Positions 8,883 to 18,206 of a DNA stretch of 64,000 nucleotides are shown piece after piece. Positions within the stretch are counted from its first letter, which is position 1. Each line of letters opens with the position of its first letter. The translations under genes and the position numbers were made by a program. A model generated the notes under the pieces. The model was not told the origin of the DNA, did no database searches, and was given only the letters and a program-made list of their open reading frames with translations. The DNA comes from JACKAQ01 sp020634975 [NCBI: Calditrichia bacterium] (GTDB lineage: Bacteria > Calditrichota > Calditrichia > RBG-13-44-9): assembly GCA_020634975.1 (NCBI GenBank), contig JACKAQ010000004.1, positions 186,001 through 250,000 on the forward strand, written 5' to 3'.

Positions 8883-11800
8883 ATGAAACTCCCGGAAATT
8901 TCCATCAAAAATGCCCAATTTGTGCTCATTTTAGTGATTATGGCGTTGCTGGTTGGCTTTATGTCTTTTCTGCACATGCCGCGTTCGGAAGATCCCGCGC
9001 TGACGTTTCCGCGATACATCGTTGTGGCGATTTATCCCGGCACCAGCCCGGAAGATATGGAAGAACTGGTTGTCGATCCGCTGGAAGAAGCCATTCACGA
9101 AGTTGAGGAAATCGACGAAATTATTACGACCATTTCCGAGGGATTGGCGGTGATTCGCGCCGATGCCGCGTTTGGGGTGGATATCGATGCGATTTACGAT
9201 AAAGTGCTCCGCGAAATCAACAACGTTCGAGGCGATCTGCCCAAAGATTTATACAGCCTCGATACTCGCGTGGCATCGCCGCAGGATGTCGCGATTATGC
9301 AAATGGCGTTGGTTTCGGAGGAAGCGCCATATAACCGCTTGCTGGATTATGCGGATATTTTGAAAGATAAACTGGAAGCCCAAAACGGGGTGCGAACGGT
9401 TGAAATCGAGGCGTATCCGGAGGAGCAGGTGCGGGTTTCGCTCGATTTTCAGAAAATGTCGAACCTGAATATTTCACTGTCGCAGGTGATCGGTATTTTG
9501 CAGCAAAACAACGCGAATATTCCCGGCGGGGAAGTGGATGCGGGCAGCAAATCGTTCAGCATCCAAACCAGCGGCAGCTACAAAGATATCGATGAAATCG
9601 GCAGTACGGTCGTCAATAGCGACGGTGAAAAGCTGGTGTATTTGCGCGATATCGCAGATGTGCGGTTCGATTACGCGGACGATCTGCACATCGGTCGCCA
9701 CAACGGGAAAAAGAGTGTATTTCTCGTAGTTACGAAAGATAAAGAAAGTAACATCATCGAATTGACCGGACGTCTGCACGGCATGATGGATGCATTTCAG
9801 TCGCAGATGCCATCGGATGTGCAACTGCTCACCGCGTTCGAACAGGCGCCGGCGGTTGCCGGTCGCATCAACGATTTTTTCATTAATTTGATGCAGGGCG
9901 TCGCACTCGTCGGTGTGATCATTTTTCTGTTTCTCGGGTGGCGTCCTGCGGTGATTATCTGCACCGTTATCCCGATTTCGGTGATGATTGCTATAGGTGT
10001 GCTCGATTTTAGCGGATACGCGCTGCAGCAAATTTCCATTGCATCGCTGGTGATTGCCCTCGGTTTGCTGGTGGATAACGGCATCGTGGTCACAGAAAAT
10101 ATCCAGCGATTTGAGAAAATGGGAATGAACGCCACCGAAGCTGCCATCAAAGGTACCGGCGAAGTGGGATTTGCGGTGATTGCTTCAACGATAACCACGC
10201 TGCTTTCGTTTTTCCCGCTGACGCTGATGCAAAGCGGTCCGGGCGAATTTTTGCGCACGCTGCCGCTCACGGTAATTTATACGCTGACCGCATCGCTGAT
10301 TTTGGCGCTCACATTTACGCCCATCGTTGCCGCCCGGTTTTTGAAAGCATCCGCGAAGAAAAAATCTGGTCCGATTGATAATTTGATGAGCAATTTTCGG
10401 GATAATTTGTATTTGCCATCGTTGCAAACGGCGTTGAAATATCCGGGTCGATTTATAGCAGGTTCTGCAATTGCGTTGATTGGCTGTTTCGCGCTGTTCC
10501 CGGTTGTGGGTGTCAGCTTTTTCCCGACGGCAGATAAACCGCTGCTGCTCATCGAAGTGGATACCCCTTACGGCACCAGCCTCGCCCGAACAGATGCGGC
10601 TGTGCGTTTTGTGGAAAACGTGCTCGACTCCGTCGATTTTGTCCGCGATTACACATCGAACACCGGAAAAGGGAATCCGCAAATTTATTACAACCGCATT
10701 CCCAAAGAGCTGAACAAAAATCACGGGCAGGTGATTGTCAATTTTGCGGAATGGAATCCGGAGAAATTTTACGCGACGCTGGCGCATTTGCGGGAGAAAT
10801 TTGCGACCTATCCCGGTGCGGAAATCACCTTTTCGGAGCTGAAAAACGGACCGCCATTCGCCGCGCCCATCGAGATAAAAATTCTCGGTGATGATTTGGA
10901 CAAAATGCGCGAATCGTCGTTCGAACTGGAGCGGATTATCCGCGAAACGCCCGGAACGCTGAACGTGATCAACCCGTTTGCCCGTCGCAAAACAGATTTG
11001 AAAGTGGCGATTAATCGCGATAAAGCCGGGATGATCGGTTTGCCCGTAAATGACATCGATTTGGCGGTTCGCGCCAGCCTCACCGGCGTAACCGTCGATG
11101 AGCTGACCATGCGCGACGGTGACAATTATCCGCTGGTTGTCCGGCTGCCGTTCGATGAAAAACCGGGTATCGAGGATTTTGAAAAAGTGTATTTGACCAC
11201 CCGGACCGGCGCACAAGTGCCGCTGAAACAGGTTGCCAACATCCAGTTTGAGTCAGGCATTGCCCAATTCGGGCGATACAATCAGCGCCGCAGCGTCGCC
11301 GTAACCGCCGATGTTTTTGATGCGGATAAAACCAAACAAATTACCGAAGCAATCATCGAGCGACTGCCGGAAATACAACTGCCGGAGGGCAGTGAATTTT
11401 ACATCGCGGGTGAATACGAAACGCAACAGGAATCATTCGGCGATCTGGGGCAGTTACTGCTCGTTGCGCTGCTCTCTATTTTTGCGGTGCTGGTGGCGCA
11501 GTTCCGTTCACTCATCCAGCCTGTGGTCATTTTTTCCGCGATTCCGCTGGCGTTCACCGGCTCCATTCTGGCATTGTTTTTTACCGGCTGGACGTTCTCA
11601 TTTTTCGCATTTGTCGGATTCACCAGTCTGGTGGGGATTGTCGTGAACAACTCAATCATTTTGGTGGATTATACCAACCAGCTGATTCGCGGCGGAACGC
11701 CGTTGCGTGAGGCGCTGGAAACGGCCTGTCAAACCCGCTTTCAGCCAATTGTGCTCACATCTGTGACCACGATTTTGGGGTTGCTGCCGCTCACGCTGAC

Positions 11801-11930
11801 GAACACCAGCCTGTGGTCGCCGCTCGGCTGGACGATCATCGGCGGGATGGTTTCATCCACATTTTTGACACTGGTGATTGTTCCGATTCTCTATAAGTGG
11901 GTAACGAAAGAAGAAGCGATTGCCGTTTGA
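8883..11930 (+). CDS. RND family efflux transporter, inner membrane pump
   Basis: About 1015 residues with the duplicated RND plan: TM1 near the N-terminus, a large periplasmic loop, TM2-6 (~340-490), a second TM at ~515-540, a second periplasmic loop, and TM8-12 to the C-terminus. ATG 8883 (MKLPEISIKNAQF) matches the usual family start better than the upstream TTG at 8847. The proton-relay position in TM4 reads G-L-L-V-D-N-G-I-V-V, so the second of the two usual aspartates is asparagine. The S-I-I-L-V-D-Y region and GxxxNNSIILVD motif of the C-terminal half are normal. It is the last gene of the operon, closed by a strong terminator. The substrate is unknown. Confidence 0.93.
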   Translation: MKLPEISIKNAQFVLILVIMALLVGFMSFLHMPRSEDPALTFPRYIVVAIYPGTSPEDMEELVVDPLEEAIHEVEEIDEIITTISEGLAVIRADAAFGVDIDAIYDKVLREINNVRGDLPKDLYSLDTRVASPQDVAIMQMALVSEEAPYNRLLDYADILKDKLEAQNGVRTVEIEAYPEEQVRVSLDFQKMSNLNISLSQVIGILQQNNANIPGGEVDAGSKSFSIQTSGSYKDIDEIGSTVVNSDGEKLVYLRDIADVRFDYADDLHIGRHNGKKSVFLVVTKDKESNIIELTGRLHGMMDAFQSQMPSDVQLLTAFEQAPAVAGRINDFFINLMQGVALVGVIIFLFLGWRPAVIICTVIPISVMIAIGVLDFSGYALQQISIASLVIALGLLVDNGIVVTENIQRFEKMGMNATEAAIKGTGEVGFAVIASTITTLLSFFPLTLMQSGPGEFLRTLPLTVIYTLTASLILALTFTPIVAARFLKASAKKKSGPIDNLMSNFRDNLYLPSLQTALKYPGRFIAGSAIALIGCFALFPVVGVSFFPTADKPLLLIEVDTPYGTSLARTDAAVRFVENVLDSVDFVRDYTSNTGKGNPQIYYNRIPKELNKNHGQVIVNFAEWNPEKFYATLAHLREKFATYPGAEITFSELKNGPPFAAPIEIKILGDDLDKMRESSFELERIIRETPGTLNVINPFARRKTDLKVAINRDKAGMIGLPVNDIDLAVRASLTGVTVDELTMRDGDNYPLVVRLPFDEKPGIEDFEKVYLTTRTGAQVPLKQVANIQFESGIAQFGRYNQRRSVAVTADVFDADKTKQITEAIIERLPEIQLPEGSEFYIAGEYETQQESFGDLGQLLLVALLSIFAVLVAQFRSLIQPVVIFSAIPLAFTGSILALFFTGWTFSFFAFVGFTSLVGIVVNNSIILVDYTNQLIRGGTPLREALETACQTRFQPIVLTSVTTILGLLPLTLTNTSLWSPLGWTIIGGMVSSTFLTLVIVPILYKWVTKEEAIAV

Positions 11931-11937
11931 GCATAAA

Positions 11938-11980
11938 AAAAGGAGCCGGCACCCTTCGCGGATTCCGGCTCCTTTTGTAT
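11938..11980 (+). terminator. Intrinsic terminator of the efflux operon
   Basis: AAAAGGAGCCGG (11938-11949) pairs with CCGGCTCCTTTT (11965-11976) around a 15-base loop. The following 190 bases to the next gene show nothing recognisable. Confidence 0.88.
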
Positions 11981-12171
11981 GGAGACGAGTATGTTCATTT
12001 TCTCTTTACGGTAATTATCGGAAAAAGTTGTTTAATGTTTAGTCGTTTTTTATGTCAGGGGACAATTCTGTAAAAATGTTGATTGATAATGGAATATTGC
12101 GGTAAATGATGAATTATTGTTCATAAGTACCAAACAGCCTGGTGACTAAAAAAACAGGTTGTGTGACTTAC

Positions 12172-13038
12172 CTAATGATTGAGATTTAGGAAGTTCTTTA
12201 CTGAAGATGCTTTGCCCTTTTTCTCAAAATGATTGTAGTCGTTTGCAATCCAAAGTATATGTTCCCCAATAACATTATCTGAATTAATGTAGCTTTCATA
12301 ATAGATCCAACCCAAAACACCACTTAAATAATTGGCGGCGGCAGAGTCATTTGGCCGCGACAGAATTTTATATTCAATATTGATAGAATCTGCCGGAATA
12401 TTTTGGGAAGGTTTCTGTCCAATGTAAATATCACCGATATAATTTGCACGTTGTTTATCGATGGTAAACGTTATATCCAGACTATCTGCGTTGACATCAA
12501 CGTTTGAAAAATGATCAACAAACCGGATTTCTTTGACCAGATAATTACCCGGTTGGATACAAAACCCAAATGGCTGATTCGGTTTTAGCTGTATCATAAA
12601 TTCGAAGTCATTAGAAAAGTTCGAAGCAAGGTTTATCATTAATATTTCGATAAATTTGATTCTCTGAAGCCTTTCCGGAATTTTTCCGGCAATTATTTTA
12701 CCGTTCTGATCGACTGCCAACACAATATCATTAAATGCATAATATTTGGGCTTCGGATCAAAAACAGGGCTTTGCTTTTCTTGATCGAAAATTATCCCTG
12801 AAGAATCTTGTGAAATGATTTCACCCGATAACGCCTTGTATCTTCCCCGTTCCCAAATTAAAATTGCTGGCGCTATACCTTCCCACTTCGCCTCGTACAA
12901 AAAGTTGCCTTCAATAGTAGTCGAACAGCCTTGTAAATCCTCAATTTTTGTAAGTTTTATCGCATTACTGCATCCGGTAAAAACGATTACCCCGTATGCA
13001 AAAAAGAACCACAGGTAAATTAACTTTGTCTTTTTCAT
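12172..13038 (-). CDS. Putative lipoprotein of unknown function
   Basis: About 288 residues. The N-terminus is a lipoprotein signal: MKKTKLIYLWFF, a hydrophobic stretch and the lipobox F-T-G-C-S near residue 22. No family is recognised. The body is beta-rich, with a segment resembling a carboxypeptidase-regulatory or surface beta-sandwich type fold (the Q-P-G-N-Y-L-V-K-E-I-R-F region). ATG 13038 is chosen because it places the signal peptide at the N-terminus and a GGAGG lies upstream (13052-13056), although that spacing of 13 bases is long. The tandem ATGs at 13122/13119 give an implausible extension before the signal. The gene stands alone between the efflux operon and htpG, with lower GC than its neighbours, so recent acquisition is possible. 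Confidence 0.65.
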   Translation of the reverse strand: MKKTKLIYLWFFFAYGVIVFTGCSNAIKLTKIEDLQGCSTTIEGNFLYEAKWEGIAPAILIWERGRYKALSGEIISQDSSGIIFDQEKQSPVFDPKPKYYAFNDIVLAVDQNGKIIAGKIPERLQRIKFIEILMINLASNFSNDFEFMIQLKPNQPFGFCIQPGNYLVKEIRFVDHFSNVDVNADSLDITFTIDKQRANYIGDIYIGQKPSQNIPADSINIEYKILSRPNDSAAANYLSGVLGWIYYESYINSDNVIGEHILWIANDYNHFEKKGKASSVKNFLNLNH

Positions 13039-13281
13039 TTGATCGTTACCGCCTCCATATGCAAGGTATTTAAATATTCGAATCAGTTCACATATCCCAT
13101 TGAAGGAAATATTTGTCATCACAATTCACGCTTTTGAGGTTGTTTAGTTCTTTGTAATTGAAATGCTCAGGCTTGACAAAAACAGAATAAACAGAGAATC
13201 TCCGCTATTATCAAGCCGGATATGGTCTTTCAGAAGGTTAAACTATTAATTGATTTGCGCCACTATCATAAATATTTATGC

Positions 13282-13513
13282 TCATCCATTTTTGGATAAA
13301 CAGCATTTTTTTATATTTTTTCCCGATTCCACAGGGACATGGATCGTTGCGAGCAGTTCTCAATGTATTTTTTTCAAATAGCTGGGTACAGCGCTTTCAA
13401 TTAATTGTTTGTCAGAGTATTTTTGGAATTTCATCCAACCGTTCCTCAGATAATATTTGTGCTGCCAAATTGATTTTGCCTAACAGATAATCCGGGTGTT
13501 CAGAACAATACGG
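13282..13513 (-). pseudogene. Decayed C-terminal fragment of a SEC-C domain protein
   Basis: Reading the minus strand gives HPDYLLGKINLAAQILSEER and LDEIPKIL, then two in-frame TGA codons. In the same frame, TARNDPCPCGIGKKYKK follows, then a run of seven A residues that shifts the frame before CCLSKNG and a TGA. R-N-D-P-C-P-C-G-x-G-K-K-Y-K-x-C-C is the SEC-C zinc motif found at the C-terminus of SecA and of many stand-alone proteins. Two stops plus a one-base shift show a dead gene rather than a working one. It lies directly downstream of the htpG terminator. The coding part before position 13513 is missing. Confidence 0.7.
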
Positions 13514-13532
13514 TTATTTGATGGTAATCGGC

Positions 13533-13566
13533 AAAAAAATCCCCGGAAATTTTCACCCCCGGGGAT
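13533..13566 (-). terminator. Intrinsic terminator of htpG
   Basis: On the minus strand ATCCCCGG (13566-13559) pairs with CCGGGGAT (13546-13539) and is followed by a T run (13538-13533). It lies 26-59 bases beyond the htpG stop codon. Confidence 0.85.
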
Positions 13567-13591
13567 TAAGAATTTTCAGATGAAAACCTGT

Positions 13592-15454
13592 CTATTTGGT
13601 CGCTTCAACCATTAATTCCGTCATTCGGGTGACAAACTCGGTCGGGTCTTTCAGCGTGCCTTCCAGCAATGCGGCGCCTTCGTAAATCTGCAAAATGGAT
13701 TGGCGCAGCAACGCGTCTGTGCTGCTGCCCATGTTCAATTTGGACAAATTTTTGATGAGCGGATGCGATGTGTTGATTTCCAGAATCCGTTTGGAGCCTG
13801 CGAAATCTTTTTGCATCATTTTCATCATTTTTTCCATTTGCGGGTCCATGCCCTGTTTGCCGATGACCAGCGTTGCCGGAGAATCGACCAGCCGGTGCGA
13901 TTCCATCACGTCTTCCACTTTGTCGCCGAGTGTTTCTTTAAACACGGTAATCAACGATTTGGAGAGATTTTCATTCAACGCTTCTTCGCTGCGGGCGTCA
14001 TCTTTTTTGACGTCGATATCCGCATTGTCGATCGATTTGATGGGCTTTTTCTCATATTCATTCAGGCTGGGAACGATAAAAACATCCGCCGGATCGGTGA
14101 GCAACAGCACCTCGATATCGTGCTTTTTGAAATATTCGAGATTCGGATTGCGTTCCAAAATGGAGCGGGTTTCGCCGGAAACGTAATAAATTTCTTTCTG
14201 GTCGCTATTCATCCGGGTCACATAATCTTTCAGTGTCGTGAATGCGCCGGCTTCGGTTGTAGTGCTTTCGAAGCGCATTAAATTTACCAACCGGTCACGA
14301 TTGCTGAAATCCGTATTCACCCCAAATTTCAAAAATTGACCGAAATTATTGTATAAGGTTTGAAATTTTCCGGGGTCCTGTTTTGCCATATCTTCCAGAT
14401 GCGACAGAATTTTGTTGACAATTGTGGAGCGGATTTTAGACATCGCCGGGCTGTTTTGGGTGACCTCGCGGGAAACGTTCAGCGGCAAGTCTTCCGTATC
14501 GACAACGCCTTTCACAAACCGCAAATATTCGGGCAATAACTCTTTGGCGTCGTCCTGTATAAATACTTTGTGGGAATAGAGTTGCAACGATTTTTCCTCG
14601 TCCATTCGCACATACGGTCCGGGCGCTGTAGCAGGGAAAAAAATGATCGCTTTAAAATTTACCGCGCCTTCGATGGAAAGGTGCAAATGGCTGACCGGAT
14701 CCTGAAAATCATTTGCCACAAATTTGTAGAATTCGTTCAATTCTTCCTGTTTGATATCGCTTTTGTTGCGATGCCAAAGCGCGTCTACTTTGTTGGCGCG
14801 TTCGCCGTTCAATAAAATCGGGAAATCTACAAAGTTGGAATATTTGTTGATGATATGTCCCAACCGGTGGCTCTGGCTGAATTCCTGGCTTTGCTCATTC
14901 AGCGTAAAACTAATGGTGGTGCCGCGGGTTGGTTTGTCGATTTCCTCGATGGTGAAAGTGCCCTGTCCGTCCGATTTCCAGCGATAGCCTTTGGCATCCA
15001 CATCCGCGTGGCGGGTTTCGATGATCACTTCATCGGTGACCATAAATACCGAATAAAAACCGACGCCAAACTGGCCGATCATGTCGGCATCAATTTTTTT
15101 GTCGCTTTTTTTCATTTGTTCGATGAATTCGAGCGTCCCGGAGCTGGCAACTGTCCCGATGCGCTTTACCAAATCATCGTGATTCATCCCGATTCCGCTG
15201 TCTGATATGCTAAAGGTATGCTTTTTCTCATCCACATCGATGCGGATTTCCAGTTTCGCATCGGCATTAAATACGTTTTGATCCGTTAACATGCGGAACC
15301 GAACCTTATTCAGTGCGTCCGAAGCGTTGGAAATCAACTCGCGAAGAAACACTTCCGGATGCGTATACAACGAGTGAACAATGAGTTTAAGTAACTGTTT
15401 TAACTCGGCTTGATACTCAAACTCCTGAGCTTTGCTGGTTTTAGCTTTTGCCAT
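13592..15454 (-). CDS. htpG: Chaperone protein HtpG (bacterial Hsp90)
   Basis: 620 residues, typical bacterial Hsp90 length. The N-terminal GHKL ATPase domain shows E-L-I-S-N-A-S-D-A-L near residue 40, D-S-G-I-G-M near 84 and G-Q-F-G-V-G-F-Y-S near 125. The middle domain contains the R-E-V-T-Q-N-S segment with the catalytic arginine, and the C-terminal dimerisation domain is complete without the eukaryotic MEEVD tail. It is an ATP-dependent cytosolic folding chaperone. ATG 15454 has GGAGGAAAC just upstream. It is monocistronic and closed by the terminator at 13533-13566. Confidence 0.98.
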   Translation of the reverse strand: MAKAKTSKAQEFEYQAELKQLLKLIVHSLYTHPEVFLRELISNASDALNKVRFRMLTDQNVFNADAKLEIRIDVDEKKHTFSISDSGIGMNHDDLVKRIGTVASSGTLEFIEQMKKSDKKIDADMIGQFGVGFYSVFMVTDEVIIETRHADVDAKGYRWKSDGQGTFTIEEIDKPTRGTTISFTLNEQSQEFSQSHRLGHIINKYSNFVDFPILLNGERANKVDALWHRNKSDIKQEELNEFYKFVANDFQDPVSHLHLSIEGAVNFKAIIFFPATAPGPYVRMDEEKSLQLYSHKVFIQDDAKELLPEYLRFVKGVVDTEDLPLNVSREVTQNSPAMSKIRSTIVNKILSHLEDMAKQDPGKFQTLYNNFGQFLKFGVNTDFSNRDRLVNLMRFESTTTEAGAFTTLKDYVTRMNSDQKEIYYVSGETRSILERNPNLEYFKKHDIEVLLLTDPADVFIVPSLNEYEKKPIKSIDNADIDVKKDDARSEEALNENLSKSLITVFKETLGDKVEDVMESHRLVDSPATLVIGKQGMDPQMEKMMKMMQKDFAGSKRILEINTSHPLIKNLSKLNMGSSTDALLRQSILQIYEGAALLEGTLKDPTEFVTRMTELMVEATK

Positions 15455-15694
15455 GTTTCCTCCATGTGTTATACAAATTTGTTATTTTCTGAAGTAATTA
15501 AAAATTTACATTCTGATTGTTCGAAATCCAAACATACAAAAAAAATCAGGTTAGGGCTAAACGGAGTAAACGGAACGAAAAATGACTGTGCAAACCGGAA
15601 ACCGGCGCAAAATTGCAACGTATAATTGCGTTGTCAAAGGAGTGCGTGATTAATCGAAGGAGCGAAAGTTGGAATTTAACCGGAGAGCATTTTA

Positions 15695-15952
15695 ATGAAG
15701 ATTTTCATGTCTTATGCAGGTGTGATCATTCTTTCTTTGCTGATGTTCGGATTGCTGTTTTACAGTTTTTACATTGTGATATCATCGCCGAATAAGTATG
15801 ATGCCGATAATCATTTACCGGATCAACACCCCTCGGAAAAACCTGAACCATCGCAAAAGAGCAAAACCAACATTGTGAAAATAGGGGAGGAGCATACCGG
15901 TCACAAGCCGAGTCACCCCCAAAAGCCGAAAAACCGGAAACGGGCGGCTTGA
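15695..15952 (+). CDS. Small single-pass membrane protein of unknown function
   Basis: 85 residues. A hydrophobic helix (about residues 8-32) is followed by a proline-, lysine- and histidine-rich hydrophilic tail ending K-N-R-K-R-A-A. ATG 15695 follows CCGGAGAGC with 10-base spacing. It lies between htpG (divergent) and the cytochrome operon (convergent) and shares the bidirectional terminator at 15970-16005. The charged tail gives no match to a known family. It may be a small membrane accessory protein, and some doubt remains whether it is expressed. Confidence 0.55.
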   Translation: MKIFMSYAGVIILSLLMFGLLFYSFYIVISSPNKYDADNHLPDQHPSEKPEPSQKSKTNIVKIGEEHTGHKPSHPQKPKNRKRAA

Positions 15953-15968
15953 TTTTCAGACAGACAAA

Positions 15969-16009
15969 AAAAAACGGCGAACGCAGTATGCATTCGCCGT
16001 TTTTTTTTT
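15969..16009. terminator. Bidirectional terminator between the small membrane gene and the cytochrome operon
   Basis: AAAAACGGCGAA (15970-15981) pairs with TTCGCCGTTTTT (15993-16004). Inner bases GCA/TGC extend the stem. An A run on one side and a T run on the other allow it to stop both the plus-strand small gene and the minus-strand cytochrome operon, whose last gene ends 17 bases away. Confidence 0.9.
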
Positions 16010-16025
16010 GATTTCGTTTCGGTAA

Positions 16026-16604
16026 TTATTCAGCCGGAACCGGGTGTGCGATTTTTTTCCACATTTCTTCGAAATTGAATTCTTTGAATGTGGGGCTTTC
16101 TTCGTTGTGGCAAGTGCGGCACTGTTTTTCGGCAGAACCGTCTTTAACGCTGATCGCAGTCATGCCATTGGCAATGGATTGTTCACGATCTTTCATGATC
16201 GTTTTCTTTTTGTACATCGATCCGGCGCCGTGGCAGGTTTCGCATTGTACACCGTCTTCCATGCTAAACCGTGCGCTCATCATTTCCGCTGGTTGATCGT
16301 AACCGGTAACGTGGCATTTCAAACATTCTGGCGCTTCATGCGGTGCTTTTGCAATACCTTTTTCTTTTGCAAATTTTACCGCATCGGCTGATTTCAGGGT
16401 TTCAAACGCTTTGGCGTGTGCGCTTTCGCTCCAGATGCCAAATTGATTGCCCTGTTTTTCGGTTTTGTGGCATTTTTTACAGCCATTAACGCCGATGTAT
16501 TTTAACGTTGCGGAATCCGCATCGTCTTCATCATCTTTTGCGTCCTGAGCGTATGCCATTCCAACCATCAATAATGACAAAAATAACAACAGAAATCTCT
16601 TCAT
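16026..16604 (-). CDS. Tetrahaem cytochrome c, cytochrome c554-like
   Basis: 192 residues. A cleavable signal peptide (ending A-Y-A-Q near residue 20) is followed by an acidic linker and four CxxCH motifs: CKKCH, CLKCH, CETCH and CRTCH. The pattern G-V-N-G-C-K-K-C-H, S-E-S-A-H-A-K-A and C-H-V-T-G-Y-D resembles the cytochrome c554 family of periplasmic electron carriers. It is the last gene of the minus-strand operon, 46 bases after the NapC/NirT gene, and would be a natural soluble acceptor from that quinol-side protein. ATG 16604 follows GGAAAGGG. Confidence 0.88.
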   Translation of the reverse strand: MKRFLLLFLSLLMVGMAYAQDAKDDEDDADSATLKYIGVNGCKKCHKTEKQGNQFGIWSESAHAKAFETLKSADAVKFAKEKGIAKAPHEAPECLKCHVTGYDQPAEMMSARFSMEDGVQCETCHGAGSMYKKKTIMKDREQSIANGMTAISVKDGSAEKQCRTCHNEESPTFKEFNFEEMWKKIAHPVPAE

Positions 16605-16649
16605 ACTGTTTCCCTTTCCTATACGTTTGTTAGGGTTTTTTATCCAAAA

Positions 16650-18155
16650 TTACGGATTCAGGCCAGTGTGGCAATCAGTACAAAATCCGTCTTTCCAGTC
16701 TTCATCGCCGTCCGGGTGAACAAATTCCAACGTGCTGCCTGCCTGGGCAAACTCCATTTCGCCGGGTGTACCCTGCGCGGTAATGTTGTGGCAAAGGTTG
16801 CAGTCCATAGAAATCTTTTCACCTTCGGGAGTTACGTGTGTATTGTTATGGCAACGGAAACATCCGTTAAATTGCAAATGCCCGATATGATCGGGATATT
16901 TATCCCAACGTACGCCCATTTCCGGAAAGATGTTCTGTGAATAAGCGTGTTGCATGGCTGCAATTGCTTTGTCGATCGATTCTCTTTCCTCTTCAAATAT
17001 ATCAGGATAATCTTCTTCATAAAAGGATAAAACTTGTTCTTCTATTGCCATTTTCGCCGAATCTATTGTACTGAATTTTTGATCGCAGAGTTCCAGCAAA
17101 ATGGTTTTTATCTCTGGCAGGTCTTTTGAGATTTCCCCGGATGTAATTGCGCGGTTAACAAAAGTTACCGGCGGTAAAAAATCGTGCGACGGGCGAGTGT
17201 GGCAATCCATGCAGTCCATTGTGCGGATATCTTCAACAGAAAATGCGCCTTCTTCCAATGGGTTTTCTTCATCCTGATACACTTTTACTTCGCCGGTTTT
17301 CAGGTTTGTGTAGCGAACCCAAGGCAATGTTTCGCGATCGCCGCCTTCGGCGATATATTCAACCTTAATATCAGGATTGATATGCCAGTGGATACCTTCG
17401 CTCAGACCCAGCGCGGAGTGATCGGCACCGATTTTCATAATCATCTCGATATCCCACTGGGTGTTTTCTTCATCCTGCATATAATAGGTTTCTTTGCGCA
17501 ATTTACGGGAATAAAATTTTTCCGGCCAGTGACATTTTTGGCAAGTTTCCCGCGCCGGTCGCAAATTATGGATCGGTGTCGGGATCGGTCGCGGGTATTT
17601 GTTGCTTAAAACTGAATATACCTGATACAAACCGGAGAGTTTGGAGCGGACATACCAATCTGCACCTTCGCCAACATGGCATTCCACACACGATACACGG
17701 GCGTGGGATGAATTTTGGTAGGCTGTAAATTCCGGACTCATCACTTTATGGCAAATTTCGCCGCAAAATGTGGTCGATTCTGTGAAGTGAAACGCCTCGT
17801 AACTACCCACAGCAGATGCAAACAGCAGAAACGTTGTGCCAATGGTGAATACCATAAATGCATGGCGGTGTTGCTGGATATTTAAATCGACCATCGGCCA
17901 GGTTCGTTCTGTGACTGGCTTTCCCGCTTTTTCCCGGCGATTGAATCGCCACATACCGAATGGGATAAGCAGCAATCCGATTATCATAACTGACGGCAGC
18001 AAAATATAAATGACAAGCCCTAAATAGGCATGTCCGGAGCGCCAGAAAACGGAAATCGTAAACAAAAAAAGAATCATGGATAACGCGATAACGGCAATGG
18101 TTGCGCCGATCAGCGTTAACCAATTGTGAGTAGAACGCGGTAAATGTAATTTCAT
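16650..18155 (-). CDS. Seven-haem NapC/NirT family quinol-side cytochrome, ImcH-like
   Basis: 501 residues. Three N-terminal membrane helices (about 12-35, 43-66 and 92-112) are followed by a periplasmic domain with seven haem motifs: CGEICH, CVECH, CQKCH, CMDCH, CFRCH, CNLCH and CTDCH. The first has three residues between the cysteines (CX3CH) and is followed by K-V-M-S-P-E, the place of the NapC/NrfH quinol-site haem. Three helices plus seven haems matches the inner-membrane quinol oxidase ImcH of Geobacter, used with high-potential extracellular acceptors. That equivalence is by architecture only. It lies 52 bases after the 17-haem b/c fusion gene and 46 before the tetrahaem cytochrome gene. 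A nitrate- or nitrite-linked NapC/NrfH role is less likely because no such reductase gene is near. Confidence 0.88.
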   Translation of the reverse strand: MKLHLPRSTHNWLTLIGATIAVIALSMILFLFTISVFWRSGHAYLGLVIYILLPSVMIIGLLLIPFGMWRFNRREKAGKPVTERTWPMVDLNIQQHRHAFMVFTIGTTFLLFASAVGSYEAFHFTESTTFCGEICHKVMSPEFTAYQNSSHARVSCVECHVGEGADWYVRSKLSGLYQVYSVLSNKYPRPIPTPIHNLRPARETCQKCHWPEKFYSRKLRKETYYMQDEENTQWDIEMIMKIGADHSALGLSEGIHWHINPDIKVEYIAEGGDRETLPWVRYTNLKTGEVKVYQDEENPLEEGAFSVEDIRTMDCMDCHTRPSHDFLPPVTFVNRAITSGEISKDLPEIKTILLELCDQKFSTIDSAKMAIEEQVLSFYEEDYPDIFEEERESIDKAIAAMQHAYSQNIFPEMGVRWDKYPDHIGHLQFNGCFRCHNNTHVTPEGEKISMDCNLCHNITAQGTPGEMEFAQAGSTLEFVHPDGDEDWKDGFCTDCHTGLNP

Positions 18156-18206
18156 GCAGCTCTCCCGAGTGTAACTGGTAATCTATTTTAAATTATGGTG
18201 ATTTGG

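Noticed and set aside
10185-11216. 343-codon minus-strand open frame inside the RND gene
   Set aside because: Antisense to a fully conserved RND pump, with shadow-type composition.
13170-13217. GGCTTGA/TCAAGCC inverted repeat upstream of the orphan lipoprotein gene
   Set aside because: Only seven bases per arm with a 34-base spacer in an AT-rich region, so chance is likely.
13278-13490. 70-codon plus-strand open frame after the lipoprotein gene
   Set aside because: It is the reverse strand of the decayed SEC-C gene and has no ribosome binding site or protein-like pattern.
15613-15795. 60-codon plus-strand open frame overlapping the small membrane protein
   Set aside because: It lacks a ribosome binding site, and the overlapping frame at 15695 has a clear membrane helix and a better start.
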